Assembly: GCA_002070105.1 (NCBI GenBank)
Contig: MWCQ01000002.1
Coordinates: 124,001 to 188,000 of the forward strand
Length of the DNA stretch: 64,000 nt
Reading direction: 5' to 3'
Source of the DNA: Firmicutes bacterium ADurb.Bin193
GTDB taxonomy: Bacteria; Bacillota; Clostridia; Monoglobales; Firm-18
Part shown: piece by piece, positions 38,189 to 47,778 of the stretch
How the letters are laid out: every line of letters starts with the position of its first letter
How positions within the stretch are numbered: the stretch's first letter is position 1
Made by a program: the position numbers and the translations under genes
The notes under the pieces: generated by a model
The model's database searches: none
What the model was told of the DNA's origin: nothing
What the model saw: the letters and a program-made list of their open reading frames with translations, nothing else

Positions 38189-39345
38189 ATATCTTGGTTA
38201 TAAACGCGGGGAGCTCGTCCCTTAAATATCAGCTTTTTGATATGGATAAATGCCTTGTTCTCGCAAAAGGGGTTTGTGAGCGCATAGGTATTGAGGGCTC
38301 GCGCCTTATGCACCAGCCCGACGGGAAGGACAAGATTGAAATAAAATCGCCGATGTCCAATCATGCCGACGCGGTTAAGCTCGTTATCGGCGCACTTGTT
38401 GACCCCGATTACGGCGTTATATCCGATATGAGCCTTATCGGCGCGGTAGGGCACCGTGTCGTTCACGGCGGAGAGTTTTTCAAAAAGTCCGTCATAATAG
38501 ATGAAAAGGTTAAAGAAGCGATTGAGGCATGCGCGGAACTTGCGCCGCTTCACAACCCGCCGAATCTTATAGGGATTAACGCCTGTGAATCCGTTATACC
38601 GGGCGTTGCGCAGGTTGCCGTTTTTGACACCGCATTTCATCAGACAATGCCCAAAGAGGCGTTTATGTATGCAATCCCCTATGAATACTATGAGAAATAC
38701 AAAATCCGTAAATACGGCTTTCACGGCACATCGCACAAATATGTTGCTCAAAGGGCCGCCGAATTGCTTAAAAAACCGCTTGAAAAGCTTAAGCTCGTAA
38801 CCCTTCACCTCGGGAACGGCTCAAGCATTACCGCTGTCCAGGGCGGTAAGTCGGTGGATACATCAATGGGCTTTACACCACTTGCGGGCGTGCCCATGGG
38901 AACGCGCTCCGGCGATATTGACCCTGCTATAATCCCCTACCTTATGGAAAAGGAAGGGCTTACCGTTGACGAGATAATCGACATTCTCAACAAACACTCC
39001 GGCGTTTCGGGGATTTCGGGAGTCAGCAGTGATTTTCGAGACCTTGACACCGCCATAGAAAACGGCAACGAAAGGGCACAACTTGCACTTAATATGTTTA
39101 TATACAATGTTAAAAAATATATCGGAACATACTCCGTAATAATGGGCGGGCTTGACGCCATCGTATTTACGGCGGGAATAGAAAACCTTAACTACAAGGG
39201 CATAAAAATTGACGAGGAAAAGAATAAAATCTCCGGAAGGGAAATTGATATAAGCGCAAAGGACGCCACCGTCAGAACGCTTGTTATCCCCACCAACGAG
39301 GAGCTTATGATAGCCAGAGAAACGCTTGAGCTTGTGGCTAAATAA
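38185..39345 (+). CDS. ackA: Acetate kinase
   Basis: It interconverts acetyl-phosphate + ADP and acetate + ATP. The 386-residue ASKHA-fold enzyme has [12 protein letters not shown] at the N-terminus, [29 protein letters not shown] and [15 protein letters not shown]. Start TTG at 38185 gives the family N-terminus [12 protein letters not shown]; no ATG fits. It lies downstream of pta after a structured 236-base region. Confidence 0.96.
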   Translation: MNILVINAGSSSLKYQLFDMDKCLVLAKGVCERIGIEGSRLMHQPDGKDKIEIKSPMSNHADAVKLVIGALVDPDYGVISDMSLIGAVGHRVVHGGEFFKKSVIIDEKVKEAIEACAELAPLHNPPNLIGINACESVIPGVAQVAVFDTAFHQTMPKEAFMYAIPYEYYEKYKIRKYGFHGTSHKYVAQRAAELLKKPLEKLKLVTLHLGNGSSITAVQGGKSVDTSMGFTPLAGVPMGTRSGDIDPAIIPYLMEKEGLTVDEIIDILNKHSGVSGISGVSSDFRDLDTAIENGNERAQLALNMFIYNVKKYIGTYSVIMGGLDAIVFTAGIENLNYKGIKIDEEKNKISGREIDISAKDATVRTLVIPTNEELMIARETLELVAK

Positions 39346-39348
39346 CAG

Positions 39349-39377
39349 TTGACAAAACTGTGAAATAATTGTATAAT
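39349..39377 (+). promoter_or_regulatory. Consensus promoter of yceD-rpmF, leaderless
   Basis: TTGACA (39349-39354) and TATAAT (39372-39377) are exactly 17 bases apart. The ATG of the next gene begins seven bases after the -10, so the predicted transcript starts at or within a base of the start codon. Confidence 0.8.
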
Positions 39378-39384
39378 ACCGATT

Positions 39385-39834
39385 ATGAATATTGATTTGA
39401 TATCCGTAATTGACACAGAGGGCTTGGTTTTGCCCTTTAACGCAGAGCTTGAAACGACCGATGACGGCCTTACCGCCCTTTCAAAGGTTTCGGGGAAGGT
39501 TTCCAACTTTTCCGGAAGGCTTGAGCTTGATGCCGATGTGACATCGGTTGTTACTACCGTATGCGCAGTAACGCCCGTAACGACCCGGCTTAAGTTTGTA
39601 ATTAACGAAATTATAGACGGAGAAGAAATTGCTTTGGACGGTACTGTTTTGAATGTACGGGAGGTTACCGAAAAGCATTTGTTTCTTAATCTGCCTATGA
39701 AGTTTTTGTGTCGGGATGATTGTAAGGGGCTTTGCGCCAACTGCGGCGCCGACCTTAACGCAGAGGAATGTAAATGCGGCGGGGGCGAAATTGACGAGCG
39801 TTTTTCGGCACTTAAAAAGCTTTTGGACTCATGA
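39385..39834 (+). CDS. yceD: YceD/DUF177 family protein
   Basis: A 149-residue member of the DUF177 family, which usually precedes rpmF and in plants and bacteria is linked to 23S rRNA accumulation. The C-terminal region has the typical cysteine cluster (FLCRDDCKGLCANCGADLN). No ribosome binding site precedes the ATG, in keeping with a leaderless message. rpmF follows after 18 bases. Confidence 0.88.
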   Translation: MNIDLISVIDTEGLVLPFNAELETTDDGLTALSKVSGKVSNFSGRLELDADVTSVVTTVCAVTPVTTRLKFVINEIIDGEEIALDGTVLNVREVTEKHLFLNLPMKFLCRDDCKGLCANCGADLNAEECKCGGGEIDERFSALKKLLDS

Positions 39835-39852
39835 TTATTGGAGGTGAAATAA

Positions 39853-40032
39853 ATGGCGGTACCAAAAAGAAGAGTATCAAAACAAAGGCGTGACAGCAGG
39901 CGCGCACATTGGAAGCTTGCTTTGCCGGGTATGGTTAAATGCCCGCAGTGTCACGAATATACAATGCCTCACAGAGTGTGCGGAGCCTGCGGCTATTACA
40001 AGGGAAGAGAAGTAATTAAAAAAGAGGCGTAG
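39853..40032 (+). CDS. rpmF: 50S ribosomal protein L32 (zinc-type)
   Basis: The 59-residue product starts [20 protein letters not shown], with zinc ligands C30, C33, C43 and C46. A GGAGGTGA site lies at 39840-39847. It is encoded directly after yceD, the common arrangement, and ended by the terminator at 40043. Confidence 0.96.
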   Translation: MAVPKRRVSKQRRDSRRAHWKLALPGMVKCPQCHEYTMPHRVCGACGYYKGREVIKKEA

Positions 40033-40042
40033 AGCGAATTTT

Positions 40043-40072
40043 AAGAGCCGCAATTATTTTGCGGCTCTTTTT
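40043..40072 (+). terminator. rpmF terminator
   Basis: AAGAGCCGCAA pairs with TTGCGGCTCTT around TTATT, followed by TTT. Confidence 0.9.
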
Positions 40073-40124
40073 AACTGACGGGGAATCGGGAATATGCAAG
40101 CATGGCAGAGTGAGTGTGGTATTT

Positions 40125-41414
40125 ATGGGAACGGGAGCGCTTATTAAAAGCACCGCCGAGGGCAGTATCGCTCGCGAGGCGGGAATAGAAAAGGGTGATA
40201 CGCTTCTGTCCGTTAACGGTCAGGAGGTTTCGGACATACTTTTATACAGATTTCTGACCTCCGACGAAACGGTTGAGCTTGAGATACAAAAAAAAGACGG
40301 TACAATCGAGATAATCGAGGTTTACAACGAAGATTATGAGGACCTTGGAATTGAGTTTGAAAACGAGCTTATAGACAACCCCAGACCCTGCCGTAATAAA
40401 TGTATCTTCTGCTTTGTCGACCAGCTTCCCAAAGGAATGAGGAAAACACTCTACTTTAAGGACGATGACTTTCGTCTGTCCGCGCTTATGGGTAATTATA
40501 TTACTCTTACAAATCTATCGGATACAGATATTGAAAATATTATAAAAATGCGTCTTCCGCGGATTAATGTTTCGGTTCATGCCGCCGACCCGAAGGTGCG
40601 GAGCTTTATGCTCGGCAACAAAAATTCGGATGTCATTCCCGTTATGAAGCGTTTTGCAAAGGCGGGCACGGCTATGAACTGTCAGATAGTTTTATGCAGG
40701 GGCATAAATGACGGCGATAGGCTTGACGAAACAATAAATGAACTTTCTAAGCTTTATCCCTCGGTTCAAAGCGTTTCGGTCGTTCCCGTCGGGCTTACAA
40801 AGCACAGGCTCGGGCTTACGGATCTAACACCCTATGACGAAAATTCGGCAAGAGAGGTTATCTCCCGTGTTTGGTCGCATGGGGAAAGGCTTGTTAAAGA
40901 GCTTGGCTCGCGCTTTGTATTTTTGGCGGACGAGTTTTATATGCGCGCCGGTATGCCTGTCCCCGATTACAGCTATTACGAGGATTTTTTGCAGATTGAA
41001 AACGGTGTCGGGCTTGTTGCCGCACTAAAAGAAGAGTTTTATCAGGCTTTGAAAAGCCGCCCCGCAACGCCCGCAAAAGGGATTTCGATTGCAACGGGTG
41101 TCGATGCGGCGCCTGTTATAAAGAGTCTTGCGGATATGCTCGGCAACAATGAAATTAAGGTTTATCCGATAAAAAACAAATTTTTCGGGGAAAGTATAAC
41201 AGTAACGGGGCTTATTACGGGGCGCGACCTTATTGACGGTCTTGCGGGAAAAAGCCTCGGCGACACGCTTGTTATCGCCAGATGTATGTTAAATTCGGAC
41301 GGAGTTTTCCTCGACGACCTTACGGTAGAAGATGTCCAAAACGCGCTTGGCGTTAAAATAAAAGTTTTAGAAAATAACGGGGCAGAGCTTTACAGCGCTC
41401 TTACCATAAATTAA
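40125..41414 (+). CDS. DUF512 protein: PDZ plus radical-SAM-like domain
   Basis: The 429-residue product begins with a PDZ-like domain (GSIAREAGIEKGDTLLSVNGQEV), then a radical-SAM CxxxCxxC motif (CRNKCIFC), and ends in a DUF512 domain. Members are common in Clostridia, often next to der; the substrate is not known. The start is uncertain: ATG at 40125 is preferred, GTG at 40116 is possible, and the frame is open from 40059. No good ribosome binding site is seen. It heads a run with der, plsY and gpsA. Confidence 0.85.
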   Translation: MGTGALIKSTAEGSIAREAGIEKGDTLLSVNGQEVSDILLYRFLTSDETVELEIQKKDGTIEIIEVYNEDYEDLGIEFENELIDNPRPCRNKCIFCFVDQLPKGMRKTLYFKDDDFRLSALMGNYITLTNLSDTDIENIIKMRLPRINVSVHAADPKVRSFMLGNKNSDVIPVMKRFAKAGTAMNCQIVLCRGINDGDRLDETINELSKLYPSVQSVSVVPVGLTKHRLGLTDLTPYDENSAREVISRVWSHGERLVKELGSRFVFLADEFYMRAGMPVPDYSYYEDFLQIENGVGLVAALKEEFYQALKSRPATPAKGISIATGVDAAPVIKSLADMLGNNEIKVYPIKNKFFGESITVTGLITGRDLIDGLAGKSLGDTLVIARCMLNSDGVFLDDLTVEDVQNALGVKIKVLENNGAELYSALTIN

Positions 41415-41492
41415 AAGCATTAAACTTAAGGAAGGAAAAGATATCCCCTGACTGCGCTTTGCGCCTTGCGGGATATACATGGTGGATTAACA

Positions 41493-42815
41493 ATGCCTAA
41501 GCCTGTTGTAGCCATTGTCGGACGCCCGAATGTGGGAAAGTCCGCACTTTTTAATAAAATAACGGGTAAGCGTATTTCAATCGTTGAGGATACGCCGGGC
41601 GTTACCCGCGACCGTATTTACGCCGAGGCGGAATGGTCGGGGCGGAGCTTTCGTCTTGTGGATACGGGCGGTATCGAGCCTTATTCCAAGGATGAAATTT
41701 TTTCAGAGATGAGGGAGCAGGCAAACGCCGCTATCGGTGCGGCCGATGTTATTATTCTTGTTGTGGATGTGCAGGAGGGCGTGACCGCTTACGACAGTGA
41801 TGTTGCGGACATACTGCAAAAAAGCGGAAAGCCGATTGTTTTGGCTTGTAACAAGTCGGACTCTCCCGGAAAGCCTCCCCTTCAGATGTATGATTTTTAT
41901 AATCTCGGCTTGGGCGAGCCCATTCCGGTTTCGGCGATTCACGGAATCGGCGTCGGCGACCTTTTGGATGAGGTTATTCGCCACTTTCCCGCCCATGACG
42001 AGACGGAGGCCGATGAGGATATTATAAAGGTTGCGATTGTCGGAAAGCCGAACACGGGAAAATCGTCGCTTCTTAACAGGATTCTCGGCGAAAAGCGCGT
42101 TATAGTAAGCCCTGTGGCGGGAACAACCCGCGATGCGATTGATGCCGAATATGTTCGGGGTGAGGATAAATTTTTATTTATCGACACCGCAGGAATGAGA
42201 AAGCGCGGGAAAATCGACGAGGGCATCGAAAGATACAGCATTATTCGGGCGCTTTCCGCAGTTGACAGGGCGGATGTCGTGCTTATCATGATTGATGCGG
42301 AAAACGGTGTTACCGAGCAGGACACAAAAATAGCAGGCTATGCCCACGACAACGGCAAGGCCTGTCTTATTGCCGTCAACAAGTGGGATTTAATCAAAAA
42401 AGAAACAAAGACGATGGACAACTATCGGCTTGAGGTTCAGGAGGGGCTTTCGTATATGCTTTATGCGCCGATTATGTTTATATCGGCAAAGACGGGCCAG
42501 CGGGTGAATAAGCTTTTCGATATGATAAAGCATGTTGCGAATCAGAACTCCATGAGGATTTCGACGGGAATGCTTAATGATGTTATAAACGATGCCACCG
42601 CAAGGGTTCAGCCCCCTTCGGACAAGGGTAAGCGGCTTAAAATATATTATGCGGTACAGGCTTCAACCCGACCGCCCGAATTTGTGCTTTTTGTGAACGA
42701 GAAAAAACTTGCGCATTTTTCATATATTCGCTATATAGAAAATCAGCTTAGGGCGACCTTTGGTTTTGAGGGAACGCCGATAAGATTTATCATAAGGGAA
42801 AAAAGTAAAGAATAG
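41493..42815 (+). CDS. der: Ribosome-associated GTPase Der (EngA)
   Basis: Der is a double-GTPase needed for 50S assembly. The 440-residue product has two G domains (GRPNVGKSALFN near residue 10; GKPNTGKSSLLN near residue 185) and a C-terminal KH-like domain. The ATG at 41493 follows GGTGGA; the frame extends nine codons further up. It lies downstream of the DUF512 gene and upstream of plsY. Confidence 0.97.
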   Translation: MPKPVVAIVGRPNVGKSALFNKITGKRISIVEDTPGVTRDRIYAEAEWSGRSFRLVDTGGIEPYSKDEIFSEMREQANAAIGAADVIILVVDVQEGVTAYDSDVADILQKSGKPIVLACNKSDSPGKPPLQMYDFYNLGLGEPIPVSAIHGIGVGDLLDEVIRHFPAHDETEADEDIIKVAIVGKPNTGKSSLLNRILGEKRVIVSPVAGTTRDAIDAEYVRGEDKFLFIDTAGMRKRGKIDEGIERYSIIRALSAVDRADVVLIMIDAENGVTEQDTKIAGYAHDNGKACLIAVNKWDLIKKETKTMDNYRLEVQEGLSYMLYAPIMFISAKTGQRVNKLFDMIKHVANQNSMRISTGMLNDVINDATARVQPPSDKGKRLKIYYAVQASTRPPEFVLFVNEKKLAHFSYIRYIENQLRATFGFEGTPIRFIIREKSKE

Positions 42816-42862
42816 TATGAAATAGCACTACCCATTATATCCGAAAGGGGAAAAACTGTATT

Positions 42863-43456
42863 ATGGAGTTTATCGTTTTTGCGGCTGGGTATCTTCTCGG
42901 CTGTATTAACTCTTCGATTATTCTTACAAGGCTTCTCGAAAAAAAGGATGTCCGTGAATTCGGAAGCGGAAACCCAGGCTTTACCAATACATTAAGAAGC
43001 TTTAAGCGTTCAACGGCAATTCTTGTTTTTGCGGGCGATGCGATTAAGGCTGTTATTGCGCTTTTAATTGCAAAGATATTCCTTCCCGACAGCGACCTTG
43101 CGCTTTACGCCGCGGGGATCGGCGTAATTTTGGGGCATAACTTCCCCCTCTTTCACAAATTCAAGGGCGGAAAGGGTATTCTGGTTTCGAGCGTTGCCAT
43201 TATGTTTGCCGACTGGCGTATAGGCCTTATAATTTTTGTTGTTTCGGTATTTATAATGTTTGCATCGCGATATGTTTCGCTCGGCTCAATAACCGGGGCA
43301 GTTATGCTTCCGGTTTTAGCGTTTTTGTTTCACCCCGGCGATATGCCGTTTTTGATGTATTCACTTGTCGTCAGTATTCTTGCAATATATAAGCACAGAC
43401 AGAACATAGTCCGCCTTCTAAACGGTACTGAAAATCGATTTGAAAAAAAATCATAA
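42863..43456 (+). CDS. plsY: Acyl-phosphate:glycerol-3-phosphate acyltransferase
   Basis: PlsY acylates glycerol-3-phosphate from acyl-phosphate in the membrane, the first step of phospholipid synthesis. The 197-residue product has several membrane helices and the motifs FGSGNPGFTN (35-44 region) and HKFKGGKG. A GAAAGGGG site precedes the ATG. gpsA, which makes its substrate, follows 15 bases later. Confidence 0.96.
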   Translation: MEFIVFAAGYLLGCINSSIILTRLLEKKDVREFGSGNPGFTNTLRSFKRSTAILVFAGDAIKAVIALLIAKIFLPDSDLALYAAGIGVILGHNFPLFHKFKGGKGILVSSVAIMFADWRIGLIIFVVSVFIMFASRYVSLGSITGAVMLPVLAFLFHPGDMPFLMYSLVVSILAIYKHRQNIVRLLNGTENRFEKKS

Positions 43457-43471
43457 GAAACGGGGATTGAT

Positions 43472-44503
43472 ATGTCTAAAATAGCTGTTATCGGTTCGGG
43501 AAGCTGGGGAATCTCATTTTCCCGTATGCTTGCAAACAACAACCACAGCGTTTGCCTTTGGTCATACTTTGAAAAGGAAAGTGCCGACCTTAAAAAGTAC
43601 AGGGAGAACAAACCGTTTCTCCCCGGCATTATTCTCCCCGAAAGCATAAGCTTTACCTCGGATATGGAGGAGTGCGTCAAGGGTGCCGAGCTTATCGTTA
43701 TAGCAACCCCTTCGCATACCGTGCGCCAGACCGCAAAAACCCTTGCCCCCTTCGTGCCCGACGGCGGGATTATCGTAAATATTTCAAAAGGCTTTGACTG
43801 TGAAACCTTAATGCGTCTGTCCGAAGTGGTATTAAGCGAAATTCCGCAGGCGCGGGTTGCGGCAATGTCGGGTCCCTCTCATGCGGAGGAGGTCGCGCGC
43901 GACCTTCCCACAACCAATGTTGTCGCACACTCCGATTTGAAGGTATCACAGTATATTCAGGACTTGTTTATGACCCCTAACTTTCGGATATATACAAGCA
44001 GTGATATAATCGGGGTAGAGCTTGGCGGCTCGCTAAAAAATGTTATTGCGCTTTGTGCGGGGATATGCGACGGTCTGGGTTACGGCGACAACACAAAGGC
44101 CGCTCTTATGACAAGAGGGCTTGCGGAAATAATGAGGCTCGGCAAGGCTATGGGCGGACAGCTTGAAACATTTTCGGGCCTTGCGGGCATCGGCGACCTT
44201 ATCGTCACCTGCACAAGTATGCATTCGAGAAACAGGCGCGCGGGTATACTGATAGGAAAAGGCAAGACACCCGAGGAGGCTCAAAAGGAGGTTGCAATGG
44301 TGGTTGAGGGCATAAAAGCAACCGATGCGGCATACAGGCTTTCGCTTAAGTATTCGGTCGATATGCCTATCACCTGCGAAGCGTACAATCTGCTCTTTAA
44401 AGGCAAAAGCCCTTCGGACGCTGTCAGGGACCTTATGCTCCGATCTAAAAAGAGTGAGGCGGAGCTTCTTGAGCTTCCGCCCGTATGCGACGACAAGATA
44501 TAA
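43472..44503 (+). CDS. gpsA: Glycerol-3-phosphate dehydrogenase [NAD(P)+]
   Basis: It makes sn-glycerol-3-phosphate from dihydroxyacetone phosphate for phospholipids. The 343-residue product has the cofactor loop GSGSWGISFSRML at 8-20. Other family segments are AAMSGPSHAEEVA and the substrate-binding ELGGSLKNVIALCAG with its lysine. It forms an operon with plsY. Confidence 0.97.
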   Translation: MSKIAVIGSGSWGISFSRMLANNNHSVCLWSYFEKESADLKKYRENKPFLPGIILPESISFTSDMEECVKGAELIVIATPSHTVRQTAKTLAPFVPDGGIIVNISKGFDCETLMRLSEVVLSEIPQARVAAMSGPSHAEEVARDLPTTNVVAHSDLKVSQYIQDLFMTPNFRIYTSSDIIGVELGGSLKNVIALCAGICDGLGYGDNTKAALMTRGLAEIMRLGKAMGGQLETFSGLAGIGDLIVTCTSMHSRNRRAGILIGKGKTPEEAQKEVAMVVEGIKATDAAYRLSLKYSVDMPITCEAYNLLFKGKSPSDAVRDLMLRSKKSEAELLELPPVCDDKI

Positions 44504-44533
44504 AGTAAGCGGATATATAATAATAAAAAATTC

Positions 44534-44553
44534 GGATGGGTCAAGACCCATCC
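44534..44553. repeat. Short palindromic element
   Basis: GGATGGGT and ACCCATCC flank CAAG, forming a perfect 8-pair hairpin in the gpsA/CAP intergenic region, followed by CTACGGA. Similar short palindromes are often repeated in Clostridia genomes; here only one copy is in the window. Confidence 0.5.
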
Positions 44554-44593
44554 CTACGGAATGTTATGGATTAATATTGTTTTGCAATATAAT

Positions 44594-44624
44594 ATTGGGA
44601 ACGGCCTTTGCCGTTCCCAATTTT
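44594..44624. terminator. Bidirectional terminator
   Basis: ATTGGGAACGGC pairs with GCCGTTCCCAAT around CTTT-type loop bases, followed by TTT. It separates convergent gpsA and the CAP gene. Confidence 0.88.
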
Positions 44625-44648
44625 GATATATCGACTTTATATTGATTA

Positions 44649-45395
44649 TTATTTTCCGATAAACATCTGGGTAAACATCTTTCCGTATTTTGAGCTTGCA
44701 ACAATACCTATTCCTATATCGGTGTAGCTTGAATTCAGTATATTCGCCCTGTGCCCCGGTGAGTTCATAAGCGCATTGTGCGCCGCCTGTACCGTGCTGT
44801 TTGCCGCAAGATTTTCTCCAGCTGTTCTGTAAGTTATACCGAAGTTTTTCATCATATCAAACGGTGAGCCGTAGGTCGGCGAGTTGTGTGCGAAATAATT
44901 GTTGTTTACAAGGTCCTGAGATTTTATTCTTGCAACTCTGGTAAGCTCTAAATTCGCCTTCAAAGCCGCAACTCCGTATTGTGCACGCGCGGCATTTACC
45001 AGTCTTAACATCTCGGACTCGTCCGCCGTAAGACCCGTAGCGGGCGTTGGTGTGGGCGTCGGCGCCGGTGTAGGCTTGGGCGTTGCGGTAGGTGTCGGTG
45101 CATAATATCCCTTTGCATAGCTTCCCGATACCATTCCCACCGTGTCATTGCTTAAATGCACCAAAAACCATGAGCCGATTTTCCCGTGACAATCGACGAT
45201 ATTGTTTTTGTAAAGCAATGCGACCTTCATGTGGCTTGTTGTCGGGCCGCTTCTTACATTTACCGCAGAGCCTGTTATAATTACCCTTGCAGGATATGTT
45301 TCCTCATTAAAATACGATTTTGCGAAAACACTTCCCGGCATGGAAAAAAGTAAAACCAAACATACTAAACATGTTATTACTCTGTTTGTTTTCAT
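44649..45395 (-). CDS. Secreted SH3-CAP domain protein (YkwD-like)
   Basis: The 248-residue product has a signal peptide (1-25), a bacterial SH3 domain (about 36-95, VNVRSGPTTSHMKVALL) and a P/T-rich linker (about 99-118). A CAP/SCP domain (about 120-248) carries the HNSP, AGENLA and GHRANILN motifs. CAP proteins of this kind are frequent in spore-formers, and some are spore coat or germination proteins. No enzymatic role can be claimed. The ATG at 45395 follows AAAAGGAG. Confidence 0.87.
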   Translation of the reverse strand: MKTNRVITCLVCLVLLFSMPGSVFAKSYFNEETYPARVIITGSAVNVRSGPTTSHMKVALLYKNNIVDCHGKIGSWFLVHLSNDTVGMVSGSYAKGYYAPTPTATPKPTPAPTPTPTPATGLTADESEMLRLVNAARAQYGVAALKANLELTRVARIKSQDLVNNNYFAHNSPTYGSPFDMMKNFGITYRTAGENLAANSTVQAAHNALMNSPGHRANILNSSYTDIGIGIVASSKYGKMFTQMFIGK

Positions 45396-45478
45396 AAGTT
45401 CACTCCTTTTGGTAATAGTGTATACCAAAAAAATAATTTTAGGAGTGGTAAATTTATGAGATTTTTTATAGAATACGA

Positions 45479-46591
45479 CTATTTCTTTTCAAGCATTTTT
45501 TCAATAATTTCATATATTTTTTGAGTTCCGTTTTTTATCCCCATACTCTCTGAATTTTTGCTCATTTGCGCAAGTCTCTCACTGTCGGAAATTAAATCGC
45601 TAACCGCCTTTGCAAGCGTTTTGCCCGCAAGCTCATCTTCCGTAAAAACCACTGCGGCGCCCGCTTTTTCAAGCGCACGGGCATTGTATTCCTGATGGTT
45701 GTCGGTAACATTCGGCGAGGGAATGAGTATTGACGGCTTGCCGAGCGCATTAAGCTCACTTATTGTTATTGCGCCCGCCCTTGCTATTACAAGGTCTGCG
45801 GCGGCAAGGACATCAGCCATGTTGTGTATGTAAGGAACAAGCCTTATGTTCGGCATTGTTTTGTCGGTAATCCTTCTTTTTTTAAGCGCACCCGACACCT
45901 CTTTATACTGTGCCTCGCCCGTGGCGAAAAGCAGCTGGAAATCGGCTTTTTTACCTAAAACATTTATAAGCTCGATAATCGCTTCATTAAGCCTTTTTGC
46001 GCCGAGGCTCCCGCCGAATGCCACTATAAACGGGCGGGAGTCAAGTCCCAGCTTAACCTTCGCTTCAGCTTTCGTTACGGAAAAAAGCTCCTCACGAAGC
46101 GGATTTCCCGTATGCTCTATCCTCTTTGCTTTTTTGAATTTTTTTTCGCTCTCCGAAAAACTTATGCAGACAGCATCGACCATTTGGCTTAAAATCATAC
46201 TTGTAATGCCCGGCGACACATTTTGTTCGTGTATAAGCGTGGGGATTTTTCTTCTTGCCGCCGCCGCAAGCACGGGACCCGACACATAGCCGCCCGTGCC
46301 GATTACCGCATCGGGCATAAATTCCTTAATAATCTTGACGCTTTGACGGTACGCTGTAAACGCCTTAAACACCGCCAAAATATTTCGGAGGCTTATACTT
46401 CTTTTAAAACCTAATACATCAATGTATTTTATATCAAAGCCTGCCCTGGGCACAAGCCCTGTTTCAAGCCCTTTTTCCGTACCCACAAAAAGAATTTGAC
46501 TTTTGTCGTCTTTTTTCATTAAATATTTTGCAACGGCTATCGCAGGGTTTATATGCCCCGCCGTTCCGCCGCCCGCAAACAATATTCTCAT
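45479..46591 (-). CDS. murG: UDP-GlcNAc:lipid I GlcNAc transferase MurG
   Basis: It makes lipid II on the inner face of the membrane. The 370-residue GT-B enzyme starts MRILFAGGGTAGHINPAIAV and contains IGTGGYVSGPVL and the UDP-binding VIARAGAITISELNALGKPSI (shown in part). It is the last gene of the division/wall cluster in this window. A 91-base spacer with a GGGGCTGT/ACAGCTCC hairpin (46656-46682) separates it from ftsW. Confidence 0.97.
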   Translation of the reverse strand: MRILFAGGGTAGHINPAIAVAKYLMKKDDKSQILFVGTEKGLETGLVPRAGFDIKYIDVLGFKRSISLRNILAVFKAFTAYRQSVKIIKEFMPDAVIGTGGYVSGPVLAAAARRKIPTLIHEQNVSPGITSMILSQMVDAVCISFSESEKKFKKAKRIEHTGNPLREELFSVTKAEAKVKLGLDSRPFIVAFGGSLGAKRLNEAIIELINVLGKKADFQLLFATGEAQYKEVSGALKKRRITDKTMPNIRLVPYIHNMADVLAAADLVIARAGAITISELNALGKPSILIPSPNVTDNHQEYNARALEKAGAAVVFTEDELAGKTLAKAVSDLISDSERLAQMSKNSESMGIKNGTQKIYEIIEKMLEKK

Positions 46592-46682
46592 AACTGAATC
46601 ATCTCCCTTTGAAGGAATATAAACCCAAAAACTCTTTCCTTCGCCGAAAATTCAAGGAGCTGTGGCAAATTGATACAGCCCC

Positions 46683-47774
46683 TTATTTTTGCACTGACTG
46701 CCTTGATATGTTAAGCATTATACCCATACAGCACATAATCGCAAAAAGCGCTGTGCCGCCATAGCTGAAAAACGGAAGAGGCATACCCGTAACAGGCATT
46801 GACGAGGTTACAACGGCAATGTTTATTATGACCTCCACCGCAATAAGAGTCGTAATTCCGACCGCCAGCAGGCTTCCGAAGGTGTCGGGAGCGTTCATCG
46901 CAATCCTTATTCCGCGCCATATCAAAGCCGCAAAAAGAAGTATCGTGACAAGTGCGCCGATAAAGCCGAGCTCCTCACACAGTATTGAGAAAATAAAGTC
47001 GTTGTGAGGCTCCGGAATATAAAGAAACTTCTGTCTGCTTCGACCCAACCCAAGCCCGAAAATGCCGCCGCTTCCTATCGCATAAAGTGACTGTATAATC
47101 TGCCACCCGTCGCCGAGCTTATCCTTAAACGGGTCTAAAAAAGCCGTTATTCTTTTCATTCTGTACTCCGATGTAAAAATCAAAATCCACCCTCCGACAA
47201 CGGCAGGAACGCCGAGCATGGCAAGATGAAGTATTTTTGCGCCGCCCACAAACAGTATTACAACGCCTATACCCAAAATTACGACCGTGCCGCTGAAATG
47301 CGGTTCAAGCATCAAAAACCCCGAAAATATACCGAGTACCGCAAGATAGGGCAAAAGTCCCGTCCAGAAGGTTTTGAGTATATTTGGGTTTTTCGAAAGG
47401 CTGTATGAAAAAAACAGTATTATGGATATTTTTGCTGCCTCCGACGGCTGAAAAGTTGAAAAGCCAAGGTTAATCCAGCGTTTTCCGCCGTTTATCTCCT
47501 CGCCCACCACAAGGACAAGAACAAGCAGAAATCCGCTTATTAAAAGTATCGGAAATGAAAGTTTTCCGAATCTGTGATAATCGAATTTTGACAAAGCCAT
47601 CATCGCCACAACCGATATAACCGCCCACAAAAGCTGTCTGTTTATAAAATAATAGGCGTTTCCGAAGATATGACGCGCCGATTCGGAGCTTGACGAAAAA
47701 ACCATTATAAGCCCCAAAGCCAGAAGGGCCATTACCGTTATAAAAAACTGAAAGTCAATCTGACCTTTTTTCAC
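46683..47774 (-). CDS. ftsW: SEDS peptidoglycan polymerase FtsW/SpoVE
   Basis: The 363-residue polytopic protein of the SEDS family polymerises lipid II, with its partner class B PBP. It has about ten helices and the motifs GGKRWINLGFSTFQPSEAAK, LEPHFSGTVV and the C-terminal PFFSYGGTAL. It could be the vegetative FtsW or the sporulation SpoVE. The GTG at 47774 follows GGGGTG four bases after the mraY stop. In many relatives murD precedes it; here it does not. Confidence 0.93.
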   Translation of the reverse strand: MKKGQIDFQFFITVMALLALGLIMVFSSSSESARHIFGNAYYFINRQLLWAVISVVAMMALSKFDYHRFGKLSFPILLISGFLLVLVLVVGEEINGGKRWINLGFSTFQPSEAAKISIILFFSYSLSKNPNILKTFWTGLLPYLAVLGIFSGFLMLEPHFSGTVVILGIGVVILFVGGAKILHLAMLGVPAVVGGWILIFTSEYRMKRITAFLDPFKDKLGDGWQIIQSLYAIGSGGIFGLGLGRSRQKFLYIPEPHNDFIFSILCEELGFIGALVTILLFAALIWRGIRIAMNAPDTFGSLLAVGITTLIAVEVIINIAVVTSSMPVTGMPLPFFSYGGTALFAIMCCMGIMLNISRQSVQK

Positions 47775-47778
47775 CGTA

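Noticed and set aside
38140-38808. 222-codon minus-strand ORF opposite ackA
   Set aside because: Shadow of ackA, with no ribosome binding site or domain.
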